From Roseiarcus sp963833955 (GTDB lineage Bacteria > Pseudomonadota > Alphaproteobacteria > Rhizobiales > Beijerinckiaceae): DNA of 64,000 nucleotides. The stretch is from positions 87,800-151,799 of the forward strand of contig CAWHZY010000002.1 of assembly GCA_963833955.1 (NCBI GenBank), read 5' to 3'. Numbering within the stretch: the stretch's first letter is position 1; each line of letters opens with the position of its first letter. A model generated the notes under the pieces. That model saw only the letters and a list, made by a program, of their open reading frames with translations. It was not told the DNA's origin and made no database searches. Position numbers and translations under genes: made by a program. This document shows, piece by piece, positions 48,895 through 56,350 of the stretch.

Positions 48895-50228
48895 CCATCG
48901 TCGTCTTCGTCGGCCCCACGCTGTCTCGCGAGGATATTGCCGCCTGCGGGGATACGGTCTGCCTGCCGCCAGTCGCCCAGGGCGACGTTTATCGCGCCGC
49001 GCAAAGGCGACCACTGGCGATTGGAATCATCGACGGATATTTCTCCGGCGCCCCGTCGGTCTGGCACAAGGAGATCTTGTGGGCGATGTCGCGAGGCATT
49101 CTCGTCTTTGGCAGCGCGAGTATGGGCGCGCTGCGCGCTGCTGAGCTGCACGCTTTCGGCATGCGTGGGGTCGGTCGCATCTTCGAGGCCTTCCGCGATG
49201 GCGAGCTCGAAGATGACGATGAGGTGGCCGTCGTCCATGGCCCGGCAGAACTCGGCCACATTCCGGTTTCCGAGGCGATGGTCAATATTCGCGCCACGTT
49301 GGCTCGCGCCGAGACTGAAGGGGTTCTATCCAAGAGTTCGCGTGGCGTATTGGAAGCCTTCGGCAAATCGATGTTCTTCCCGCAACGGAATTGGCAGGCG
49401 TTGCTGGAGGGCGCAGCGACGCTTGGCGTCGCCGAATCGGAACAAGCCGCGTTGAGCGCGTGGTTGACCAACGGGAGAGTCGATCAGAAGCGCGCGGACG
49501 CTCTCGAGATGCTGGCGGCGATGAGGGAGGCGCCACTCGGCTCGAACGAGACGCATCCGAAATTCAATTTTGAATGGACGTATTTCTGGGACGAATTCGT
49601 GCGCCGATTTGAGGCCGGCCACGAGAATCCCGGCGCTTCCCCGCAACAGTTCGTCATCGAGGAGCTGCGGCTCGAAGGTCCAGAGGCCTATGCGCGCGTC
49701 GAGGCCATGGCCCTGTTGCGCAGGGTCGCCGTGTCCGGCGCAGCTCCGGTGACGCCGTCGCCGGCCCCCGATAGTTTGCGGACAACCCTGACGGATATCC
49801 GCGCCAGGCTCGGGCTGTTCACTCGCGCCGACCTGGATCGCTGGATGGCGCGCAACGACCTCGACGTGGTTTCGATGGAACGGCTGATCGCAGACCAAGC
49901 TGGTTTTGCGATTCTGCGCGATCGGTCGAGCGCCGCGCTCGAGCCTCACATCCTCAACGAGCTGCGCCTGAGCGGCGCCTATGAGCGGCTGGTTGAACGG
50001 GCGCGCAGGAAAAGCGACGCGCTTTCCGGAAGGGCTGGGGCGCCATCAGCTTCGCAAACTTTGGCGCTGCGGCTTTGGTATTTCGAGCATCGCCTTCGAC
50101 GGCCTCTTCCCGATGACGTCGAGGACTTTGCCCGCCGACTTGGCTTTGCGGACGTCGCAGACTTCGATGCGGCGCTGCTTCGAGAGCGTCTCTATCTCAG
50201 CGAGCAGGAGGCCGATCAAAGCGCTTGA
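48891..50228 (+). CDS. TfuA-like protein, partner of YcaO
   Basis: A 445-residue protein. The N-terminal TfuA core is clear: IVVFVGPTLSREDI (3-16), CLPPVAQGDVYRAAQRRPLA (24-43), IGIIDGYFSGAPSVWHKEIL (44-63), and VFGSASMGALRAAELHAFGM (72-91). TfuA accompanies YcaO in trifolitoxin and thioamide-forming systems, where it is thought to deliver sulfur or stimulate YcaO. The C-terminal 270 residues are helical and unlike the short archaeal TfuA; they could recognise the substrate (for example TRADLDRWMARNDLDVVSME and LRLWYFEHRLRRPLPDDVED). It is coupled to ycaO upstream, and the metallopeptidase-like gene follows at once. Confidence 0.9.
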   Translation: MTIVVFVGPTLSREDIAACGDTVCLPPVAQGDVYRAAQRRPLAIGIIDGYFSGAPSVWHKEILWAMSRGILVFGSASMGALRAAELHAFGMRGVGRIFEAFRDGELEDDDEVAVVHGPAELGHIPVSEAMVNIRATLARAETEGVLSKSSRGVLEAFGKSMFFPQRNWQALLEGAATLGVAESEQAALSAWLTNGRVDQKRADALEMLAAMREAPLGSNETHPKFNFEWTYFWDEFVRRFEAGHENPGASPQQFVIEELRLEGPEAYARVEAMALLRRVAVSGAAPVTPSPAPDSLRTTLTDIRARLGLFTRADLDRWMARNDLDVVSMERLIADQAGFAILRDRSSAALEPHILNELRLSGAYERLVERARRKSDALSGRAGAPSASQTLALRLWYFEHRLRRPLPDDVEDFARRLGFADVADFDAALLRERLYLSEQEADQSA

Positions 50229-50292
50229 CGTCAGCGACGATTTGTTCTTTTTTAACCGTATTATTTGGAAGTATATTTTCGGGGCTGCGAAA

Positions 50293-51633
50293 ATGGCCTG
50301 CTGCGAGGGGGGCGTAAGGTTCCGGCTCTACCCGAAGCCGCCATACGTGCATCCCGAGTGGCCCGCGGAAATCGTCTGCGTTTCGGAGCCGCCGGGCGCC
50401 ATCGGGCCCGGCCCGTCCGATGCGCGCATGCATCTCGTCAGGCCGATCGGCAAGCGTTTTGCCTATGGGGTAAATCCCGGACCCTTAGGCACCCCCCATC
50501 TTGATTTTCCGCCTTGGAAAGGGCCGGTGTTCCGGCCGGTCTTTCCGGACCTCGAGGGTCATTTCGATCATCTCATTCCTGGAACGCCGGAATTCGCCGA
50601 AGCGCACGTGTTCGGCACGGTGCGTTTCGTGCTGGACATCTGGGAACGCTACTTCGGCCGGCGGATCGAATGGCATTTCGCCGCGGACTACCGTCGGCTC
50701 GAGATCGCCATCCTGCCGGGGCTCAACAATGCCTATGCCGGCTATGGCTTCATGGAGATCGGCGCGCATCGGTTTCCCAACGGAAGCCATGCGCCATATG
50801 CGCTGAATTTTGACGTCATCGCGCACGAACTCGGCCATCTCATCCTCTATTCGACGGTCGGTCTGCCGACCTCGGCGACCCGGCAGGGAGAGTACTTCGG
50901 TTTTCAGGAGTTGGGGGCCGACACGACGGCGCTGATCGCCGGTTTGCATTTCGACTCCCTGTTGGCGCGCCTTCTGGCGGAGACGCACGGCAACCTTTAC
51001 ACCTACAACGAGCTCGACCGCTTCGCCGAGCTTTCGCCGGACGATCAGATCCGGCTCGCCAGCAACGATGTGAGGATGTCAGCATTTGCGGCGGGCTGGG
51101 TGGACGAGCATGCGCTTTCGCAACCGCTGACCGGCGCCGTCTTCGACATCCTGGTCGACATTTTTCAGGAAATGCTGGTCGACCGCGGGCTGATCCCGAG
51201 GGAAGTCGCCGAGGCGACGCGGCTTATACGCAACAGCCCCGAAAACGCCCCCGCGCTTCAACCTGTGTTCGACGCCGCCTTTGCCGATCGGTATGAGGAG
51301 TTTCGCACCGTGCTGGTCGAGGCGCGCGACACCATGGGCTTCATGCTCTCCGAGACGTGGAAGCGGCTGAAGGCGGATTATTTCACCTATCGCGATGTCG
51401 CCGAGACAATGATCGAAATTGAGGCGGCGATGACTGGCGGGCGTTACCGGCGCGCGATGGTCGAAAGCTTCGCCTGGCGGGAGATTGGCCGGGTCAGCGC
51501 CGGCCCGCGGCTCGCGCCTCCGGGTCTGAGCAGTCACTCCCACTCGGCTCGGACAGTCGCGCCGAAGGTTCAGGACCAATTGCCCCGCATGAGCTATCGG
51601 GAGCGCGCGCTGATGGCCGGGATTACTTCGTGA
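50293..51633 (+). CDS. HExxH zinc-metallopeptidase-like protein of the ycaO-tfuA operon
   Basis: A 446-residue protein from ATG 50293; a TTG at 50242 would add DLFFFNRIIWKYIFG-type sequence. The region NFDVIAHELGHLILYSTVGL has HELGH at about residues 178-182, and QGEYFGFQELGADTTALIAG supplies a downstream Glu (18 or 24 residues after the second His). This fits a gluzincin-like zinc site. There is no signal peptide and no membrane helix, so it is cytosolic. The rest (FGTVRFVLDIWERYFGRRIE, DYRRLEIAILPGLNNAYAGY) matches no family I can name. In this operon it is a plausible leader or precursor protease. It could also be a structural or inactive homologue. Confidence 0.75.
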   Translation: MACCEGGVRFRLYPKPPYVHPEWPAEIVCVSEPPGAIGPGPSDARMHLVRPIGKRFAYGVNPGPLGTPHLDFPPWKGPVFRPVFPDLEGHFDHLIPGTPEFAEAHVFGTVRFVLDIWERYFGRRIEWHFAADYRRLEIAILPGLNNAYAGYGFMEIGAHRFPNGSHAPYALNFDVIAHELGHLILYSTVGLPTSATRQGEYFGFQELGADTTALIAGLHFDSLLARLLAETHGNLYTYNELDRFAELSPDDQIRLASNDVRMSAFAAGWVDEHALSQPLTGAVFDILVDIFQEMLVDRGLIPREVAEATRLIRNSPENAPALQPVFDAAFADRYEEFRTVLVEARDTMGFMLSETWKRLKADYFTYRDVAETMIEIEAAMTGGRYRRAMVESFAWREIGRVSAGPRLAPPGLSSHSHSARTVAPKVQDQLPRMSYRERALMAGITS

Positions 51634-51668
51634 GATTACGTACGCTACGCGACTTGGAGGAGAGGAAA

Positions 51669-52310
51669 ATGCCTGAGTCACTAATGTCGCCCACGAGCAT
51701 AAAGTTGTTTGGCCGCATTGTTCACGGGATCAAGCTGGACGCCGCGCCTGTTGCGCCTGGGCTTGGGGCCAACAATTTTTTACTTCATCAATTGTCGACT
51801 AAGCCTCTACCGCATTTAGCCAGAATTTACGCATTTAGTTATGAGGGCGCATTTTATGAAATACCAAAACCGCCGATCTTTGTTGTTCATGGGGAGGGGA
51901 TACCAGTAGGGAACTGGGACATTCCCTCTACTATGGATCAAACGGGCGTCGCGGGGAGGGACTGGGATTTCTCGGGCAATCATCCTCAGCCTCACCCAGG
52001 TCCGGCCGCTCGTGTTGCCGGTGCTGGTCAACCTCCTGCTCCTCCTGCTGCCGCTCCTCCCCCTAACGATATTCACTACTGGGAATACGAAAAGGGCGAC
52101 TTCTCCTTGCGCTTGGATGTGGATGCGGGACCGTTCGAGCAAATCCTGCTTCAGATGGCGCTGCGTGGCGGCGGCGGGGTGAGCGGCGCCGGCGTGAGCG
52201 GCGCCGGGGTCAGCGGGGCCGGAGTGAGCGGCGCGGGCGTCAGCGGAGCCGGGGTCAGCGGCGCAGGAGTGAGTGGGGCAGGCGTCAGTGGAGCAGGCGT
52301 GCGGCGCTGA
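51669..52310 (+). CDS. Candidate precursor protein with C-terminal (GVSGA)8 repeat
   Basis: A 213-residue protein with a strong ribosome site (GGAGGAGAGG just before ATG 51669). It has three parts: residues 1-95, apparently folded (IKLFGRIVHGIKLDAAPVAP, NNFLLHQLSTKPLPHLARIY, PPIFVVHGEGIPVGNWDIPS); a Pro/Ala-rich linker of about 96-135 followed by DIHYWEYEKGDFSLRLDVDA and GPFEQILLQMALRGG; and residues 170-213, eight perfect GVSGA pentapeptides followed by GVRR. There is no signal peptide. The Ser/Gly repeats would offer many sites to the YcaO/TfuA pair encoded upstream. It is not a family I recognise, so the precursor role is inferred from the operon and the repeat. Confidence 0.7.
   Translation: MPESLMSPTSIKLFGRIVHGIKLDAAPVAPGLGANNFLLHQLSTKPLPHLARIYAFSYEGAFYEIPKPPIFVVHGEGIPVGNWDIPSTMDQTGVAGRDWDFSGNHPQPHPGPAARVAGAGQPPAPPAAAPPPNDIHYWEYEKGDFSLRLDVDAGPFEQILLQMALRGGGGVSGAGVSGAGVSGAGVSGAGVSGAGVSGAGVSGAGVSGAGVRR
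52176..52295 (+). repeat. Eight 15-bp units encoding GVSGA
   Basis: The in-frame units are GGN-GTS-AGY-GGN-GCN. The amino-acid repeat is perfect but the third codon bases vary from unit to unit (Val GTG/GTC, Ser AGC/AGT, Ala GCC/GCG/GCA), so the array is older than a fresh tandem duplication and is conserved at protein level. Confidence 0.95.
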
Positions 52311-52385
52311 AGCCGCGCAGCCGGCGATCCGAATAGCCGGACGGCCTTGGGATCAGTTCCCGTCGTCAGGCGCAGAGCGGTCTTT

Positions 52386-52919
52386 TTACGACGTCCTGGG
52401 CTTCGAGCGGCCTGGCGCCCGCCAGATCATCTGCTCCTTGTCCGGGTCCTTTCCCGTGCTCTCGAACCCCAGCTTCACATAAAGACGCCTGGCGGGGTTG
52501 CCGTGCATCACGTCGAGCGTCACTGGCCGGTCGCTGTCGGCGCCGCGCTTCAGCTCTGCGCCGATCAACATCGATCCGATCCCGCGTCCGCGGAAGCCGT
52601 CGATCAGGTGAATCTGACGCAGGTACAGCCGGTCGGGGAAGTCGACCATCTGAATGAAACCGACAACCCGACCGTCCACGCTGATAATTTGCGTCTGTCC
52701 CTGCTTGTATCCCTCACGAAAGAGGGCGGCGAAGCGGTCCTCGTCCCATCGGCCGATCTTGGTGAGATGCTCCTTCGCACCCTCGAGATAGAGGGCGAGC
52801 GCGAACGAATAGTCGCTCTGCTCCGCTGGCCGCAGGCCAAAATCGCTATGCGTTTGATCGCTCGTCGCTGTCGCCGCGGCGCCAGCTCGGGCGCGAACCT
52901 CCCCCCCGGATCTGGCCAA
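52386..52919 (-). CDS. GNAT-family N-acetyltransferase
   Basis: A GNAT-domain protein of about 177 residues. The core reads LRPAEQSDYSFALALYLEGA, GRVVGFIQMVDFPDRLYLRQ, IHLIDGFRGRGIGSMLIGAE (the pyrophosphate-binding Q/RxxGxG/A loop) and VTLDVMHGNPARRLYVKLGF. It would transfer acetyl from acetyl-CoA to an unidentified amine. The first 20 residues are low-complexity and the real start may be internal. It converges on the repeat-protein gene, with 75 bases between the stops, so it is not part of that operon. Confidence 0.85.
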   Translation of the reverse strand: MARSGGEVRARAGAAATATSDQTHSDFGLRPAEQSDYSFALALYLEGAKEHLTKIGRWDEDRFAALFREGYKQGQTQIISVDGRVVGFIQMVDFPDRLYLRQIHLIDGFRGRGIGSMLIGAELKRGADSDRPVTLDVMHGNPARRLYVKLGFESTGKDPDKEQMIWRAPGRSKPRTS

Positions 52920-53009
52920 GTGCGCCTCCCCCGAAGATGATCCATTTTGCTATGCAGCGTAAGTAGTATAATGTGCTAGCACAAAAACTCCAACTGTTCG
53001 GCGGCGCAG

Positions 53010-54788
53010 ATGGAAGCGGTGGGGCCTAGAGCCTCGCGGGAACGACCCGCACAATCAACCAAACTCGCGGCTATCATGTTCGCGGACATGGTAGGCTATA
53101 GCAAGCACATAGAGAAGGATGAATCAGCGAACGCAAGTAACGCCGAGCGGTCGATTGAGCTTTTCAAGGGAGTGATCGGCGACTACGGGGGCCGTATCGC
53201 CAATATTGCCGGCGACGGAATCCTCGCCTTGTTCGACAGCGCCGACGGGGCGCTCCAATTCGCGATCCAAATTCAGACCGAGTTTCGCGACCAATCGGTG
53301 TGGGATGACGGCGACCCAATTCAGTTTCGTATTGGTCTTAATCTCGGCCAAGTCTCTCCCGATGCAACGAACTTTCATGTCCATAGTGTCAATGTGGCCG
53401 CGCGGGTCCAGGCCCTAGCCGAACCGAACTCGATCTTTGTCACCGCGGCGATCCGCGAGGCGCTCCGCGATGTGCCGGGGATCACGCTGCGTTCGCTCGG
53501 CCAGCCAAGTCTGAAAAATATTTCGGAGCCGATCGAGGTCTTTGTCGTCGAGCAATCGAGCGCCTCGTCGCCTCAGATCGTCCCATTCCCGCGCCCAGCT
53601 CCAAAGGCTGAGGTTGCACGAAATCCCGCAATCGCGGTGCTTGCGCTTTCCAATCAGTCGGGTGATCCGCGCAACGACCATCTTTGCGAGGGCATCTCCG
53701 AGGATATCATCGCCAACCTGACCCGATTTCGCAATCTCAACGTCATTGCGCGACATTCGTCGTTTCTGTTCAACCTGCGGAACAATCCCTTAGAGGAGGT
53801 GCAGCGTAAGTTAGGCGTGCGCTATGTCCTGGGCGGCGGTCTCCGCAGGGCCGACAAGCGTGTCCGCATCGCCGTCCAATTGACAGACGCGGTTTCCGAA
53901 AGCGTGCTCTGGTCTGATCGTTTCAACGTCGAAGTTGAAGAATTGTTTGATGTCCAAGACGAGATCGCTGGCGCGGTCGCCGCGCGTCTCTCAGTCCAGA
54001 TCGACTTTGCCGAACGGCGTCAGGAATCGCCCTATCCCCGTGACATGCGCGCCTATGGCCTGCTGGTCCGCGGCCAGCACTTAATGCTTCAGTTTACCAA
54101 GGAAGCCAACGCGCACGCGCGTCGGCTTTTCGATGAAGCAATCGAACTCGCGCCCGAATACAGCCGCGCTTACAGCGCCATTTCTCGCACACACAATCTC
54201 GACTGGCGCTATTCGTGGTCCGCGGCCCCCGATAAATCGCTCGAAATCGCAATCGATTTCGCCCGACGCGCCAAACAACTCGACCCGCTCGATGCTCGCG
54301 GCTTTGCTGAATTGGGCTACGCCAAGCTCTATCGCAAACAGCTCGAGGAAGCGCTCGTCGACTATGCGCACGCCATGGCGCTCAATCCAAACGATAGCGA
54401 TATTATTGCGGAATACGCCGACGCGCTCGTCTATGCGGAACAGCCCGCGAAATCGGTTGAGCTTTTGGAAAAGGCGATGCGCCTCAACCCCCTCTACCCC
54501 GATTGGTATCTTTGGTATCTCGCCGACGCTTACGATGCATTGGGACGCTATGAAGACGTCGTCGCGGCTGTCCAGCGTATGCATGATCCGTCCGAGGGGC
54601 GACGCCTTCAGGCCATAGGTTATGCTCATCTCGGCATGATGGACGAGGCTAGAGCGGCGGCGCGGGAAGTCATGCGGCGTCAGCCTGGATTCACGATCAG
54701 CGAGTGGTGTCAGCGGCCGCCGTTCCGCCGGGGCCCGGTCCTCGAGCGCTACAAGGACGGATTGCGTAAAGCGGGCCTCCCAGAATAG
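53010..54788 (+). CDS. Class III adenylate/guanylate cyclase with TPR domain (paralogue)
   Basis: A 592-residue protein with the same layout as the cyclase at 17143. The CHD domain has KLAAIMFADMVGYSKHIEKD with Asp26, IANIAGDGILALFDSADGAL with Asp69, and GLNLGQVSPDATNFHVHSVN VAARVQ. A TolB-like segment (NPAIAVLALSNQSGDPRNDH, SEDIIANLTRFRNLNVIARH, VQRKLGVRYVLGGGLRRADK) and C-terminal TPRs (LAPEYSRAYSAISRTHNLDW, ALNPNDSDIIAEYADALVYA) follow. The family's FHxGD segment is altered to LNLGQV-SPDATN, missing the usual acidic residue, so activity may be reduced. It is AT-richer than the first copy. Confidence 0.87.
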   Translation: MEAVGPRASRERPAQSTKLAAIMFADMVGYSKHIEKDESANASNAERSIELFKGVIGDYGGRIANIAGDGILALFDSADGALQFAIQIQTEFRDQSVWDDGDPIQFRIGLNLGQVSPDATNFHVHSVNVAARVQALAEPNSIFVTAAIREALRDVPGITLRSLGQPSLKNISEPIEVFVVEQSSASSPQIVPFPRPAPKAEVARNPAIAVLALSNQSGDPRNDHLCEGISEDIIANLTRFRNLNVIARHSSFLFNLRNNPLEEVQRKLGVRYVLGGGLRRADKRVRIAVQLTDAVSESVLWSDRFNVEVEELFDVQDEIAGAVAARLSVQIDFAERRQESPYPRDMRAYGLLVRGQHLMLQFTKEANAHARRLFDEAIELAPEYSRAYSAISRTHNLDWRYSWSAAPDKSLEIAIDFARRAKQLDPLDARGFAELGYAKLYRKQLEEALVDYAHAMALNPNDSDIIAEYADALVYAEQPAKSVELLEKAMRLNPLYPDWYLWYLADAYDALGRYEDVVAAVQRMHDPSEGRRLQAIGYAHLGMMDEARAAAREVMRRQPGFTISEWCQRPPFRRGPVLERYKDGLRKAGLPE

Positions 54789-55269
54789 GGATGACGTTCG
54801 AACTCGAACGTCTCGCGTCATGATCGGGCGATGAAGCGGAGGAAGAGCGTCCGGCAACCAACGTGACCCGGTCCATCGCTGTTTTCAGCGGCCGTCGTCT
54901 CGACTGCTCGGGCTGCGGCGCCTGATGACGGGGGAGCCGTCATGTTCCTCGCGAAATCCCTATCGCGCTGGAAACAACGACTTCCGTTGATTTGGGTCGG
55001 CCGTCGGGACACGGCCACCGGTTCGAAGGCCCAGACGAGACCCCATCCCTGTGGACGTCGCCGCCCATCAGAAGGGGACCAGGAAAACAGGCGATCGAGT
55101 TCTCATCTTCGTCCGTTCTAGTTGTGGAGCCTCAACAGGTTGTCCTGGTGTTGATTTCCACTGAGAGGTGACCCGGGCGCTACGGGTTTTTCCACCGAGA
55201 ACTGACCCATGTTCGAACCTTTCCCCTTGGCCTACGCGGGGGGGACGATGGAGTGATCGACATGGAGTT
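54789..55269. other. Non-coding region with an IS21-type end
   Basis: No gene is recognised. At 55149-55208 the sequence TGTTGATTTCCACTGAGAGG TGACCC is followed by CACCGAGAACTGACCCATG. These are two related transposase-binding repeats as found at IS21-family ends. No istA/istB gene accompanies it, so it is a terminal remnant. Confidence 0.5.
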
Positions 55270-55426
55270 ATACCAAGAACTCGTTGATCATGACCTGTAG
55301 GGCCAATCGCGCGTAGCGATGGACATGATTTTCCAAGGTTGATCGACGAGTTTGTTCCAAGCCTCACAGCAAGGGTCGACGATATCGTCGAAGGATTTGA
55401 AGATCCTGTTCGATAGCCAATTATCC
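55270..55426 (-). pseudogene. IS630-family transposase, C-terminal remnant with its end
   Basis: The minus strand encodes the last 43 residues of an IS630 transposase: TDNWLSNRIFKSFDDIVDPC, CEAWNKLVDQPWKIMSIATR and DWPYRS followed by a stop at 55288. Eighteen bases further the sequence ends ...GGTAT, i.e. ATACCAAGAACTCGTTGATC from 55270 on the plus strand, the likely inverted-repeat end. The rest of the gene is cut off by the IS66 element. Confidence 0.72.
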
Positions 55427-55512
55427 GTAAGCGGCGCTTTGATCGCACCTTCAAGTGCGTTGGCGAGTGGGCGATTGTCTGACGTCGTTTGAGTCGGAAG
55501 CGGGTTAGACAC

Positions 55513-55938
55513 GTGCCGGACACTGAGCTTTTGCACAAATCGAAGGGGGAGCCGGTTCGTCGGCTTGAGATCTTCACCGGATCTGGCCGAAGGCGCGCGT
55601 GGACGCCGGAGCAAAAGGCGGCGATTCTCGCAGAGAGCTATGAGAGCGGGGACAAAGTCTCGGCTGTTGCAGGGCGATATGGTCTGACGCCGCAGCAACT
55701 GTTCGGCTGGCGGCGCGATGCGCAACGGCGAGCTGTCCGTCGCCAAGGCGCCGCCGCGGGCAGCGTGACTTTCGCGCCGGTGATTGTGGAGGCTGCGGCG
55801 CCATCTTCGGCAGCCTCCTGCGCAATTCCATGCGGGACGATCGAGATCGCGCTTGGCGCGGCGGTGGTGCGCGTCAGTCCTGGAACCGACGTTGCGACGC
55901 TGACGAAGGTGCTGCGGGCGGTGAAGGCCGCGACGTGA
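55513..55938 (+). CDS. tnpA: IS66 TnpA (OrfA, IS66 Orf1-like)
   Basis: A protein of about 141 residues from GTG 55513. The HTH_Tnp_1-like segment RRRAWTPEQKAAILAESYES GDKVSAVAGRYGLTPQQLFG WRRDA binds the element ends; the C-terminal half has the typical IEIALGAAVVRVSPGTDVAT LTKVLRAVKA. TnpA is an accessory protein required for IS66 transposition. Its stop overlaps the tnpB start (GTGA). Confidence 0.9.
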   Translation: MPDTELLHKSKGEPVRRLEIFTGSGRRRAWTPEQKAAILAESYESGDKVSAVAGRYGLTPQQLFGWRRDAQRRAVRRQGAAAGSVTFAPVIVEAAAPSSAASCAIPCGTIEIALGAAVVRVSPGTDVATLTKVLRAVKAAT

Positions 55939-56288
55939 TTGCGGTTCCCTCTGGCGTTCGGATTCTGGTGGCGACGAAGCCGGTCGACTTCCGGCGCGGC
56001 GCCGACAGCCTGGCGGCGCTGGCGAAGGAGGAGCTTCAACGCGATCCGTTCTCCGGGACGATCCTCGTCTTTCGCTCGAAGCGGGGGGACCGGTTGAAGA
56101 TTTTGGCCTGGGACGGCTCCGGCCTGATTTTGTATTGGAAGCGTCTTGAGGAAGGCGCGTTTCGCTGGCCGCCGATCAGCGACGGCGTCATGCGGCTGTC
56201 GGCGTCGCAACTGGCTGCGCTCGTCGATGGGCTGGATTGGTCGCGCCTGCACGCGCGCGACATTCTGGCGCCGGAGACGGCGTCGTGA
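55935..56288 (+). CDS. tnpB: IS66 TnpB (Orf2)
   Basis: A 117-residue protein starting at GTG 55935: VIAVPSGVRILVATKPVDFR, RGADSLAALAKEELQRDPFS, GTILVFRSKRGDRLKILAWD and GSGLILYWKRLEEGAFRWP. This is the full-length IS66 Orf2 family signature. The function in transposition is accessory and not mechanistically defined. It is translationally coupled to tnpA. Confidence 0.92.
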   Translation: MIAVPSGVRILVATKPVDFRRGADSLAALAKEELQRDPFSGTILVFRSKRGDRLKILAWDGSGLILYWKRLEEGAFRWPPISDGVMRLSASQLAALVDGLDWSRLHARDILAPETAS

Positions 56289-56350
56289 AGCTTGTGCGAA
56301 GCGGCTGATTTCTCTCCACAAGCACGAGCAAATCTGATTCTCTTTCAGGT

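Noticed and set aside
52176..52295. The repeat considered as a CRISPR-like or direct-repeat array
   Set aside because: Units are 15 bp, contiguous, in frame and without spacers; they are a protein repeat.
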